Assembly: GCF_900110465.1 (NCBI RefSeq)
Contig: NZ_FODV01000008.1
Span: forward strand, 62,001-126,000
Reading direction: 5' to 3'
Length of the DNA stretch: 64,000 nucleotides
From: Halogranum amylolyticum
Lineage (GTDB): Archaea > Halobacteriota > Halobacteria > Halobacteriales > Haloferacaceae
Shown: positions 6,796 through 16,149 of the stretch, one piece after another
How positions within the stretch are numbered: the first letter of the stretch is position 1
How the letters are laid out: the number at the start of each line of letters is the position of its first letter
The notes under the pieces: model-generated
Told to the model about the DNA's origin: nothing
Database searches by the model: none
The model's input: only the letters and a program-made list of their open reading frames with translations
Translations under genes and position numbers: made by a program

Positions 6796-8448
6796 TCACC
6801 CGAGTCGCGTCCCACCGCGGCCGAACCCCGTCGCGAACGTCTCCTCGTCGATGGAGAGTACCGTCGGCCGCCCGTGTGGACAGGCGAACGGTCGCTCGCA
6901 CTCGCCGAGGCGGCCCAGCAGATCGGCCGCCGTCTCGCCGTCGAGCGTGTCGCCGGCCTTCAGCGACGGGTGACAGGCGAGATCCTTCAGCAACTCGTCG
7001 CGGGCGTCCTCGGGGTCGTCGCCGGCGCGGAGCGCGTCGACGGCGTCCCGGAACGCCGAGACGTCGGCCACGCGACCGAGCGGGGCCGGAAGCCCCGTCA
7101 CTCGATACGTCCCGCCGCCGAACGTCGAGAACTCGAAGCCGAGTCGCGCGAGCGTCTCGCGTTCGTCGGCGGCGACGGCGGCCTCCGCAGGCGAGAGCGA
7201 GACGGTCTCGGCGGGGTCGACGAGCGCCGAGTCGACCGGCGAGTCCGCCAGCGCCGCTCGCAGTCGTTCGTAGTTGATGCGCTCGTGGGCGGCGTGCTGG
7301 TCGACCACGAGCAGGTCGTCGTCGGCCTCACAGAGCAGGTAGAGCTCTCTGAACTGGCCGATGACGGTCACCTCGTCGAACAGCGAGTCGCCGTCGACGC
7401 GTTCGAGCGTCGTCTCCAGATCCATCGCCACCTCGCCGCTCTGCCGGAGGTCGGCGGTCGTCAGCGCCTCGTGGACTGCTTCCTCGACGGCAGACTCGAC
7501 TGCGTCGCCGTCGGCGAACGCCACCTCGTCCTTCGAGGGGTGGACGTTGGCGTCGACAAGCGCGGGCGAGAGCGACACCGAGACGACGGCGATCGGGTCA
7601 CGACCCGAGGGGAGCAGCGTCCCGTACCCCGAGACGACGGCGCGCTTCAGCCCCGCGTTGCCGACGACCCGCCCGTTGACGGCGGCGTGGACGTGGTCGC
7701 GACGGGAGCGCGTCACCGAGGGGTAGACGAGCAGTCCCTCGACGGTGAGTGAGTGCTCGTCGCCGTCGATCTCGACCGCTGCCTCGTGGTCGAACGTCGT
7801 GCTCTGGCCGGCGACGGTGCGGTCGTAGACGCCGAGGACGGCGTCGGTGTAGCTCCCGGAGCCGGGCGTAGAGAACACGTCGCGGCCGTCGTGACGCAGC
7901 CGGAACCGGACGTCGGGTCGGACGAGCGCGTAGCGGGAGACGACGTCGCTGATCCGGCCGAACTCGGTGTTCGAAAGCGACTTTCGTCGGGCGGGCCGGT
8001 TGTGGAACAGCTCTCGGACCTCGACGGTCGTCCCGGTCGCCCGGCCCGCAGGCGACGTGGTCGTCTCGCCGTCCTCGACGAGCACCCGCGTGCCGCGTGG
8101 GCCGCCGTCGTTCGTCGTCACGTCGAGCGTCGCGACGGCGGCGACGCTCGGCAGCGCCTCGCCCCGGAAGCCGAGCGTCGAGACGCGCTCGATGTCGTCG
8201 CTCCCGCTCAGCTTGCTCGTCGTGTGGTGGTCCACGGCGAGTTCGGCGTCCGCCTCGGACATCCCGTGACCGTCGTCGGCGACTTTCAGCCGCTCGGTCC
8301 CGTCGCCGTCGACCTCGACGGTGACGCTCCCCGCGCCGGCGTCGAGGCTGTTCTCGACGAGTTCCTTCACGACACTCGCCGGGCGAGTGACCACCTCGCC
8401 CGCGGCGATGCGTTCGACCGTCTCGCTGTCGAGTCTTCTAACTGTCAT
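6796..8448 (-). CDS. mutL: DNA mismatch repair protein MutL
   Basis: A 550-residue MutL. The GHKL ATPase occupies residues 1 to about 330: [10 protein letters not shown] at 29-38, DDGHGM at 58-63 and TLGFRGEAL at 91-99. The C-terminal dimerisation/endonuclease domain has [12 protein letters not shown] at 383-394, the DQHA-x2-E-x4-E metal motif, plus [10 protein letters not shown] at 491-500 and CPHGRP at 523-528. It is therefore a nicking-type MutL, as expected in an organism without MutH. The linker between domains is short compared with bacterial MutL. Its start overlaps the end of mutS by 11 bp, so translation is coupled. Mismatch repair by these proteins has been reported dispensable for low mutation rates in Halobacterium. 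Confidence 0.95.
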   Translation of the reverse strand: MTVRRLDSETVERIAAGEVVTRPASVVKELVENSLDAGAGSVTVEVDGDGTERLKVADDGHGMSEADAELAVDHHTTSKLSGSDDIERVSTLGFRGEALPSVAAVATLDVTTNDGGPRGTRVLVEDGETTTSPAGRATGTTVEVRELFHNRPARRKSLSNTEFGRISDVVSRYALVRPDVRFRLRHDGRDVFSTPGSGSYTDAVLGVYDRTVAGQSTTFDHEAAVEIDGDEHSLTVEGLLVYPSVTRSRRDHVHAAVNGRVVGNAGLKRAVVSGYGTLLPSGRDPIAVVSVSLSPALVDANVHPSKDEVAFADGDAVESAVEEAVHEALTTADLRQSGEVAMDLETTLERVDGDSLFDEVTVIGQFRELYLLCEADDDLLVVDQHAAHERINYERLRAALADSPVDSALVDPAETVSLSPAEAAVAADERETLARLGFEFSTFGGGTYRVTGLPAPLGRVADVSAFRDAVDALRAGDDPEDARDELLKDLACHPSLKAGDTLDGETAADLLGRLGECERPFACPHGRPTVLSIDEETFATGFGRGGTRLG

Positions 8449-11206
8449 CGAGTAGGTTCTTGAGGTCGTTCAGCGTGGTGAGCGCCTCCAGCGGCGTCGT
8501 CTGGGCGACGTCGACGGCGTCGAGCTCGGCGGCGACCGCTTCGAGCGCCGCCTCGCGTCCGTGTCGCGGTGTCTCGGCCCCGTCGCCCCCACCGACGCCG
8601 TTCGTCAGCGTCGTCTGCCGCCCGGCCTCTTGGGCACCCACCTCGCCGTGTCCGTTCGACCGTGGTTGGGGCCGCGGCGACTTGCGGGTTTCGTCCGGTG
8701 AACCCTCCTCGTCGCCCGGTGCGTCGTCGACGTCGTTTCTGTCTTCCGCATCGCTTCTGCCGTTCGCGTCGCTCCCACCGGCCTCGCTCTCGACCAGTTC
8801 CTGCGAGCGGGCGACGACCCGGTCGGGGACGCCCGCCATCCGTGCGACCTCGACGCCGTACGACGAGGAGGACGCGCCGGGTTCGACGCGGTGGAGGAAC
8901 GTCACGTCGTCACCGTCGCTCTCCGCCGTGAAGTGGAGGTTGAACACGTCCTCGCGCTCGTCGGCGACGGCCGTGAGTTCGTGGTAGTGGGTCGCAAACA
9001 GCGTGTACGCGCCGACCTCGTCGTCGACGAACTCCGTCGTCGCACGGGCGATGGCCCGACCGTCCGCCGTCGAGGTGCCGCGACCGACCTCGTCCAAGAG
9101 GACCAGCGAGTGCTCGGTCGCACCGTGGAGGATGTCGGTCAGTTCGGCCATCTCGCGCATGAACGTCGACTGGCCGCCCGCGATGTCGTCACTCGCGCCG
9201 ACGCGGGTGAACACGCGGTCGACGACGGGGAGCCGTGCGGCGTCGGCCGGGACGAAACTCCCGGTCTGCGCCAGCACGACGATCAGCGCGACCTGCCGCA
9301 TGTAGGTGGACTTCCCGGACATGTTCGGCCCGGTGACGACGGCGACGTTCCCCTCGTCGCCGCCGAGTCGGGTGTCGTTCGGGACGAACTCCGACCGCGT
9401 GCGCTCGACGACGGGGTGGCGACCACCCTCGACGTGGATACCGCGCTCCCCGTCGGTGTGGAACGTCGGGCGGACGTAGTCGTTGTCGACGGCGACGGCC
9501 GCCAGCGTCGCGAGCACGTCGAGTTCCGAGAGCGCCGCGGCGACCGCCTGCACCCGGTCGGCTTCGGCGGCGACGTCGCTCCGGACGTCGGTGAACAGCT
9601 CGTACTCCAACTTGTCGGCCCGCTCTGCGGCGCCCAGAATCTCGTCCTCTCGGCGTTTGAGCTCGGGCGTGTAGAACCGCTCGGAGTTCTTCAGCGTCTG
9701 CCGGCGCTGGTAGTCGTCCGGAACCCGATCGAGGTTGGGGTTCGTCACCTCGATGTAGTAGCCGTGGACCTGGTTGTAGCCGACGTCCAGCGAGTCGATC
9801 CCCGTCCGCTCGCGTTCGCTCGCTTCGAGGTCGGCCACCCACTCGCGACCCTCCCGTTCCGTCCGCCGGAGGTCGTCCAGTTCGTCGTCGAACCCCTCGC
9901 GGACGACGCCGCCCTCCGTGATCTCGACGGGCGGGTCCTCGGCGACGGCGCGGTCGATCAACTCCCGGACGTCCGCGAGTTCGTCGAGCGCGTCGCGGAG
10001 TTCGCGGAGTCGCTCGGCGTCGACGTCGCGCAGCTCGGCTCTGAGTTCGGGGACGACGTCGAGCGTCGTCTTCAGCGAGCGCAGGTCGCGGGCGTTCGCC
10101 CGACCACGGGAGACCCGCGCGACGAGTCGCTCGACGTCGTAGACGTCTTTGAGCCGTTCGTGAACCGCTTCGCGGACGAGCGGCGTCTCGACGAACTCCG
10201 CGACGGCGTCGTGCCGCGCCGCGATACGTTCGCGGTCGACGAGCGGCCGGCGGAGCCACTGGGTTAGTTCCCGACGACCGAGCGCACAGGCGGTGTCGTC
10301 CAGCACGTCGACGAGTGCGTGGCCCGAACTCGCCCCACGTGTCTCGAACAGTTCGAGGCTTCGCAAGGCCGTCGCGTCGAGTCGAAGCGACTCCCGCGGG
10401 TCGTAGCGCGTCACCCGTGAGACGTAGTCCAACCGTTCGTCGCCTTGCGTGTACTCGGCGTAGGCGAGCAGGCCGCCGCACGCCCGGAGTTCGGCGTCGT
10501 TGGCGACGACGGCCTCCGGGGAGGGGACGTACCCGGCGAGCGTGTCGCGAGCGGAGTCGGGGTCGAAGGCGTCGGCGTCGAAGTCGGTCACCATCGCCTC
10601 GGCGGCGACGACGTCGGGGTCGAAGGCGTCGGCGTCGACGTCCGACCCGAAGAGCAGCTCGGCGGGTGCGACGCGTTCGAGTTCCTCGACGATTCGCTCG
10701 CGGTCGGCGCTGGTGACGAGACACTCGCCGGTAGAGACGTCGACTGCGGCCAGCGAGAACACGTCGTCTTCGCGGGCGAGGGCGGCGACGTAGTTCGTCG
10801 TCCCCGCCGACAGCAGTTCCTCGTCGACGACGGTGCCCGGCGTGACGATTCGGGTCACCGCACGGTCGACGAGTCCGGAGGCCTCCTCGGCGTCCTCCAC
10901 CTGGTCGGCGACGGCGACGCGGTAGCCGGCGTCCAGGAGGCGTTCGACGTAGGAGGCGGCGTTGTCGATGGGGATGCCCGCCATCGGGTAGGTGCCCGTC
11001 GAGTCCTCGCGTTTGGTGAGCGTCACCTCGCAGATGCGGGCGACGGCCGCCGCCGCGTCGCAGAACGCCTCGTAGAAGTCGCCCACCTGGAAGAGCACGA
11101 GCGACGCCTCGTACTCCTCACAGAGGGCGAGATACTGCGACATCATCGGCGTGAGGTCCTCGCGGACGGCGACCATCTTCTCGGGTGGGCCGGTCACCGA
11201 AGTCAT
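8438..11206 (-). CDS. mutS: DNA mismatch repair protein MutS
   Basis: A 922-residue MutS1-type protein. The mismatch-binding Phe-x-Glu motif (GDFYEAF) is at 42-48, the connector, lever and clamp regions follow, and the ABC-type ATPase carries Walker [10 protein letters not shown] at 626-634 and Walker [12 protein letters not shown] from 701. The acidic, low-complexity stretch near 785-860 ([20 protein letters not shown] and on) is a haloarchaeal insertion before the C-terminal dimerisation helices. Upstream ATGs are absent; [20 protein letters not shown] is used, with the internal Met11 as an alternative start. It is the first gene of a mutS-mutL pair with an 11-bp overlap. Confidence 0.96.
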   Translation of the reverse strand: MTSVTGPPEKMVAVREDLTPMMSQYLALCEEYEASLVLFQVGDFYEAFCDAAAAVARICEVTLTKREDSTGTYPMAGIPIDNAASYVERLLDAGYRVAVADQVEDAEEASGLVDRAVTRIVTPGTVVDEELLSAGTTNYVAALAREDDVFSLAAVDVSTGECLVTSADRERIVEELERVAPAELLFGSDVDADAFDPDVVAAEAMVTDFDADAFDPDSARDTLAGYVPSPEAVVANDAELRACGGLLAYAEYTQGDERLDYVSRVTRYDPRESLRLDATALRSLELFETRGASSGHALVDVLDDTACALGRRELTQWLRRPLVDRERIAARHDAVAEFVETPLVREAVHERLKDVYDVERLVARVSRGRANARDLRSLKTTLDVVPELRAELRDVDAERLRELRDALDELADVRELIDRAVAEDPPVEITEGGVVREGFDDELDDLRRTEREGREWVADLEASERERTGIDSLDVGYNQVHGYYIEVTNPNLDRVPDDYQRRQTLKNSERFYTPELKRREDEILGAAERADKLEYELFTDVRSDVAAEADRVQAVAAALSELDVLATLAAVAVDNDYVRPTFHTDGERGIHVEGGRHPVVERTRSEFVPNDTRLGGDEGNVAVVTGPNMSGKSTYMRQVALIVVLAQTGSFVPADAARLPVVDRVFTRVGASDDIAGGQSTFMREMAELTDILHGATEHSLVLLDEVGRGTSTADGRAIARATTEFVDDEVGAYTLFATHYHELTAVADEREDVFNLHFTAESDGDDVTFLHRVEPGASSSSYGVEVARMAGVPDRVVARSQELVESEAGGSDANGRSDAEDRNDVDDAPGDEEGSPDETRKSPRPQPRSNGHGEVGAQEAGRQTTLTNGVGGGDGAETPRHGREAALEAVAAELDAVDVAQTTPLEALTTLNDLKNLLDDS

Positions 11207-11429
11207 GTCCGAACGGGGGTGACGAACGGGCTTAAGCGACCGGGAAACGAGTCGGTAGTCGAGATGCAGTCGGACGAGGGGACCGCGTTACCTCCCGGCA
11301 GAGTTAGGTGGTTTCCGTGACAAGAGAGCCTGTGAATCGTGTGCACGGACCACGAACGGCGAACCACAGTCCGGCACAAGAGACTTATCAGCTGCCGGAG
11401 CAGTGTTCGGCGGGTCCCCAGAGATACAA

Positions 11430-12398
11430 ATGACTGACGCAGAGACGACCGAGGCCGAAGTCAGCGACCGTACCGCACTCCCAGTGTCCGAGGCCGCCGA
11501 CCTGAGCGCGCGCATCACCGAGAACGTCGAACGGGTCATCGTCGGTCACCACGACGCCATCGAGCACATCCTCATCGCCACGCTCGCCCGCGGTCATCTC
11601 CTCTTGGAGGACGTGCCGGGCGTCGGCAAGACGATGCTCGCACGCTCGCTCGCGAGGTCGGTCGACGGCAGTTTCAAGCGGGTGCAGTTCACGCCCGATC
11701 TGCTACCGTCGGACGTCACCGGCGTGAACGTCTTCAACCAGCAGACGCGGGAGTTCGAGTTCCAGCCCGGACCCGTGTTCGCGAACCTGGTGCTCGGCGA
11801 CGAGATCAACCGCGCGCCGCCGAAGACCCAGTCGTCGCTGCTCGAGGCGATGGAGGAAGGACAGGTGACCGTCGACGGCGTGACGCGCGAACTCCCCGAC
11901 CCCTTTACCGTCGTCGCGACGCAGAACGACGTCGAACAGGGGCGGACGTACGACCTGCCGGTCGCCGAGATCGACCGGTTCATGAAGAAACTGCGACTGG
12001 GCTACCCCGACGAGGCCGCCGAGACCGACATGCTGGGCCGGGTCGCCGGACGACACCCCATCGAGTCGCTGGAACCCGTCGCGACGGTCGAGGAACTCCG
12101 ACGGGCACGTACGACCGTCGCCGAGGTCGAGGTGTCGGAGCCAGTGCGTAGCTACGTCAGTCGACTCGCGGGCTACACCCGGAACCGCGCGCAGTTGGGC
12201 GTCAGCCCCAGAGGGAGCATCGCCCTGCTCCGGGCCGCACAGGCGCGAGCGGTGCTCGACGAACGCGACTACGTCGTCCCGGACGACGTCCAGACGGAGG
12301 CGCCGACCGTCCTCAGCCACCGCATCGTCACACAGTCGGCGACGGAGACCGGAGGGGCGGTCGTCGAGGACGCCCTCGACGCCGTCGCGGTCGAATGA
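11430..12398 (+). CDS. MoxR-family AAA+ ATPase
   Basis: A 322-residue AAA+ protein. Walker A GVGKTMLARS lies at about 65-74, Walker B VLGDEINRAPPKTQSSLLEA follows, with sensor 1 TQND and a C-terminal lid domain containing SPRGSIALLRAAQ. MoxR proteins are chaperone-like ATPases that help mature or insert partner proteins. I chose the ATG at 11430 because the residues before it (FGGSPEIQ) are not family-like. The next gene (DUF58) starts inside its stop region with a 4-bp overlap; MoxR, DUF58 and transglutaminase genes are a recurrent trio in bacteria and archaea. Confidence 0.93.
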   Translation: MTDAETTEAEVSDRTALPVSEAADLSARITENVERVIVGHHDAIEHILIATLARGHLLLEDVPGVGKTMLARSLARSVDGSFKRVQFTPDLLPSDVTGVNVFNQQTREFEFQPGPVFANLVLGDEINRAPPKTQSSLLEAMEEGQVTVDGVTRELPDPFTVVATQNDVEQGRTYDLPVAEIDRFMKKLRLGYPDEAAETDMLGRVAGRHPIESLEPVATVEELRRARTTVAEVEVSEPVRSYVSRLAGYTRNRAQLGVSPRGSIALLRAAQARAVLDERDYVVPDDVQTEAPTVLSHRIVTQSATETGGAVVEDALDAVAVE

Positions 12399-13405
12399 GG
12401 CTCACCCGCCGCGGGAAGGCGCTCGTCGCCGTCTGCGTCGGCGGGTTCGTCCTCGCCGCCCTCTTCGGTGCCCGCGCGCTGAACGCCGTCGTCCTCCCCG
12501 GCGTCGTCGCGCTCGCGGCCGGCGCGCTCCAGATCCGGAGTCTCGACCCACCGACCGTCGACCGCGACGTCCCAGGGGACGACTTCGTCGGGTCGACACA
12601 CGAGGTGACCCTTCGGTTCCGCGACGTCGGCCGCCCGTTCGTCGGCACCGTCACGGACGAGGTCAGCGAGGGACTGACGAGCGAACAGCGGGAGACGACG
12701 ACCACCGTCGGCGACGGACCGGTCACCTACTCGGTCACCTACGAGACCCGCGGCGAGCACCGACTCGGTCCCGCCCGCGTCGTCGGTCGGGACGTTTTCG
12801 GTCTGTTCGAGCGAGAGCTCCGCTGTTCCGGCGACGACTCGTTTCTGGCGTATCCGACGGTTTACGGCGTCGCCGGCGGGGTCAGACGTGACCTCCTCGC
12901 CCTGCACGAGACCGACAGCGCCGACGAGCGCGCGGAGTTCGACAACCTTCGGGAGTACGTCCGCGGCGACGCACTCAGAGACGTCCACTGGAAGTCCAGC
13001 GCCAAGCGCGACGACCTCGTCGTCCAGGAGTTCACCGCCGACCGCGACCTCGTCGACGTCACCATCGCCGGCGGCACGACGGCCGCGGGGGCCGACCGGT
13101 TGGCCGAGGCGGTCGCGAGTCTCGCCGCGGCTCTCAACGACGCGGACGTCCCGGTGGCGCTGGCGCTTCCGAACGGGCGCGTCGAGGCCGACGCCGACCG
13201 CGTCGGACGGACGCGCCTCCTCGAACACTGCGCACGGGTCGTCGACGGGCCGGTGCCGACCGACGAGGCGGACGTCGTCGTCGAAGCACGCGACTCGAGC
13301 GTCGAGATCAGACTCAGAGACCGACGGCTGACGTTCGACGACGTGCAGGGACGCGAGACGCTGTCGGCGACGGCGGATGGACCGCCGAGGGGGACGACCG
13401 CATGA
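12395..13405 (+). CDS. DUF58 domain protein (MoxR partner)
   Basis: A 336-residue protein. Two transmembrane helices occupy residues about 8-50, a beta-rich region follows, and the DUF58 signature FDNLREYVRGDALRDVHWKSSAKRDDLVVQEF-type text spans about 181-212 (key residues R-E-Y..GD..R.V.W..SA). DUF58 proteins are von Willebrand-A-related and are thought to be clients or co-factors of MoxR. ATGA overlaps tie it to the MoxR gene before it and the transglutaminase gene after it, so the three form one operon. The membrane anchor places the soluble domain close to the cytoplasmic membrane. Confidence 0.9.
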   Translation: MRLTRRGKALVAVCVGGFVLAALFGARALNAVVLPGVVALAAGALQIRSLDPPTVDRDVPGDDFVGSTHEVTLRFRDVGRPFVGTVTDEVSEGLTSEQRETTTTVGDGPVTYSVTYETRGEHRLGPARVVGRDVFGLFERELRCSGDDSFLAYPTVYGVAGGVRRDLLALHETDSADERAEFDNLREYVRGDALRDVHWKSSAKRDDLVVQEFTADRDLVDVTIAGGTTAAGADRLAEAVASLAAALNDADVPVALALPNGRVEADADRVGRTRLLEHCARVVDGPVPTDEADVVVEARDSSVEIRLRDRRLTFDDVQGRETLSATADGPPRGTTA

Positions 13406-15663
13406 CGGCTGTCTCCAGAGACGGAGAGGGGGGCGGGGTCGGAGGCGAATCCGGCTTCGACCTCCGCCAACCGGCGCTGCTCGGGGTGGTCGCCCTGACG
13501 CTCTCGTATCTGAGCGTGCTCTACCACGTCACGGACGTCGTCGGCGGCAGCACGACGCTGCTGCTCGTCGTCGGCGCGACGCTCGCGCTGGCGACGGTGC
13601 TCGGCCGGTTCCTCCGCGTGCGGAGCGCGCTCGTCCTCACCGCGCTCATCCTCGGGGGCGGGCTGGCCGCGTACTTCTTCTCGGTGCCGGCGAGCAACCG
13701 GGCGCTGTTCACCGTCGAGCGGGTCGTCTCGGACACGGTCGCCCTCCTGACCGGGCTCTCTGTGCTCCGACTGACGAAGGCCGGCACGTGGGCGCTCGCC
13801 ATCGCCCCCGGTCCGGTGTTTCTCTCGTGGTACCTCGCCGTCCGACGGAAGTACGTCTGGTCGGTCGTCGTCGGCGGCGGCGCGCTCGTCTTCTTCGTGC
13901 TGACGGGCGACGCCGGGACGACGACGACGCTGTTCGGCGTTGTCGGCGCGGCGGCCGCCGTCGGCCTCGCGACGCTCGGTGACCGCAGTGCGTGGGCCGC
14001 ACAGCTCGACACGCTCGCGCTCGTGTTGGCGGCGATGGTCGTCCTGTCGGCGACGCTCTCTGTCGTCCCCGGCGGCGCGGCTCAACCGCTCCTACAGGAC
14101 CGGGGGTCGCCGACCGTCGAGTCGAGTCTCGTCTCCTCGAACGACCAGGTGAACATCCTCGGGAGCATCCGCCTGTCGCCGGAGGTCCGCTTCGAGGTCA
14201 GAAGCGACTCCAGGGAGTACTGGCAGACCGCCGCGTACGACCGCTACACCGGCGACGGCTGGGTGCGCTCCGGCGAGGACGAGGCGTACTCGGGGCGACT
14301 CGGCGGGCCGCCGGGGAGTTCGCGAACCGTCGTCCAGAACGTGGAGGCGAAGACGCAGATGTCTGCGCTGCCGGCGGCGTGGAGGCCCGTGAAGGTCGAC
14401 GGTATCTCGGAGTCGTCGCTTCGGGTCACCCACCAGGGGAGCGTCGTGACGACGGAGACGCTGGAGACGAACGACAGTTTCCAGGTCCGCTCGGAGGTGC
14501 CGCGCTACACCCGCGAGCAGCTCCGCCGCTCCGGCGACGACTACCCCGATCGCGTCGCGGAGAACTACCTCCAACTGCCGGGCACCACCTCGGACCGCGT
14601 CCGCGAGCAGGCCGCGGAGATCGCCGGCAACGAGACCAACGCCTACGACAAGGCACGGGCCATCGAGCGGTATCTCGAGTCGAGCAAGGAGTATTCGCTG
14701 ACGGTCCAGCGACCCGACGGCGACATCACCGAGTCGTTCCTCTTCGAGATGGATGCGGGATACTGTACCTACTACGCGACGTCGATGGTCGTCATGCTCC
14801 GGTCACAGGGCGTCCCGGCGCGGTTCGTCACCGGCTACACGTCGGGCCAGCAGGTCGCCGACGACAAGTACGTCGTTCGTGGACTCGACTCCCACGCCTG
14901 GGTTCAGATCTACTTCCCCGAGGTGGGGTGGGTCGACTTCGATCCGACGCCCGGCGACGCGCGGGAGAACGCCGAGAACGCCCGACTGGAGGAGGCGCGC
15001 CAGAACCAAGCGGAGGGCGTCGACACCGACGAGACGACGCCGGAGACGCCGACGCCCGGCGAGGAGGACACCGAGACACCGACGCCCGGCGAGGAGGACA
15101 CCGAGACATCGACGCCCGGCGAGGAGAACGCGACGAACCAGTCGACGACGAACCGATCGACGCTGAACCCGAACCGCATCCTCAGCGACGCGGCGGGCGG
15201 GGGGTCGTCGGCCGCGACGAGTCCCGTGACGACGCCCGACTCGAGCGGCGGACTGCCGTCGCTGCCGTCGCGTGAGACGCTCGGGGTGGGACTGGCGCTG
15301 ATGGTCGGACTCGCCGCCGGAGCGCGACGGACCGGCGCGACGACGCGGGTCGCACGCTTCGTCTGGATGTACTACCAGGGGGCGCGACGTGATCCGACGA
15401 CCGACACCGAACGAGCGTTCGGTCGGCTGGAGTATCTGCTCGAACGGCAGTACAGGCCGCGTCGGCCGCGTGAGACGCCGCGGAGCTATCTCACGGCGCT
15501 ATCGAAGGTCGGCCTCGACGAGCGGGCGACGGAGGTCGGGCGTCTCTACGAACGGGCCCACTACGGGCCGGGTGTCTCACGCGACGAGGCGGACCGCGCA
15601 ATCGAACTCGTCGACGAGTTAGTCCGCGAGCAGTTGCCGGTCGTCGGTCGACGCCGGAACTGA
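13402..15663 (+). CDS. TgpA-like membrane transglutaminase/protease
   Basis: A 753-residue protein. Six to seven N-terminal membrane helices (about 20-225) precede an extracytoplasmic transglutaminase-like domain. The catalytic Cys is in DAGYCTYYATSMVVMLRSQG (about 450-469), the His in LDSHAWVQIYF and the Asp in GWVDFDPTPG, giving a Cys-His-Asp triad. A Pro/Thr/Glu/Gly linker with 30-bp tandem repeats follows, then another membrane helix (about 632-650) and a C-terminal DUF4129-like cytoplasmic domain (ERAFGRLEYLLERQYRPRRP). It is the third gene of the MoxR-DUF58-TgpA operon. The family is linked to envelope protein processing; the substrate here is unknown. Confidence 0.9.
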   Translation: MTAVSRDGEGGGVGGESGFDLRQPALLGVVALTLSYLSVLYHVTDVVGGSTTLLLVVGATLALATVLGRFLRVRSALVLTALILGGGLAAYFFSVPASNRALFTVERVVSDTVALLTGLSVLRLTKAGTWALAIAPGPVFLSWYLAVRRKYVWSVVVGGGALVFFVLTGDAGTTTTLFGVVGAAAAVGLATLGDRSAWAAQLDTLALVLAAMVVLSATLSVVPGGAAQPLLQDRGSPTVESSLVSSNDQVNILGSIRLSPEVRFEVRSDSREYWQTAAYDRYTGDGWVRSGEDEAYSGRLGGPPGSSRTVVQNVEAKTQMSALPAAWRPVKVDGISESSLRVTHQGSVVTTETLETNDSFQVRSEVPRYTREQLRRSGDDYPDRVAENYLQLPGTTSDRVREQAAEIAGNETNAYDKARAIERYLESSKEYSLTVQRPDGDITESFLFEMDAGYCTYYATSMVVMLRSQGVPARFVTGYTSGQQVADDKYVVRGLDSHAWVQIYFPEVGWVDFDPTPGDARENAENARLEEARQNQAEGVDTDETTPETPTPGEEDTETPTPGEEDTETSTPGEENATNQSTTNRSTLNPNRILSDAAGGGSSAATSPVTTPDSSGGLPSLPSRETLGVGLALMVGLAAGARRTGATTRVARFVWMYYQGARRDPTTDTERAFGRLEYLLERQYRPRRPRETPRSYLTALSKVGLDERATEVGRLYERAHYGPGVSRDEADRAIELVDELVREQLPVVGRRRN
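15051..15127 (+). repeat. 30-bp in-frame tandem repeat in the transglutaminase linker
   Basis: About two and a half copies of a 30-bp unit beginning GACGCCCGGCGAGGAGGACA; copies start at 15051, 15081 and 15111. The unit encodes TPGEEDTETP-like decapeptides that lengthen the acidic extracytoplasmic linker. Near-perfect identity between copies indicates recent slippage, so the copy number probably varies between strains. Confidence 0.85.
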
Positions 15664-15718
15664 TCGCGAACAGTCGTCGTCGCCGTCTTTTCCGCCGGTG
15701 TGCAAAGTCCCGATACTG

Positions 15719-15726
15719 TTTAATAT
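15719..15726 (+). promoter_or_regulatory. TATA box of the aIF1 gene
   Basis: TTTAATAT lies about 26-30 bp before the ATG at 15752, the spacing for a leaderless or near-leaderless archaeal transcript. The 88-bp gap has no other feature. Confidence 0.65.
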
Positions 15727-15739
15727 CCCCATCGTGTAG

Positions 15740-16045
<306 letters not shown>

Positions 16046-16149
16046 TCGTACTGTAACGCCGGCGCGTCGAGCGATTTTTTCCAGAACCGTACCGAGAGCC
16101 ACTGCACCGTGGGGACAACTGTCATTAGCCCGACCGGCGAACGCTCCGC

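Noticed and set aside
15051-15127. 30-bp tandem repeats considered as a CRISPR fragment
   Set aside because: No unique spacers, perfectly in frame, encodes a Pro/Thr/Glu linker.
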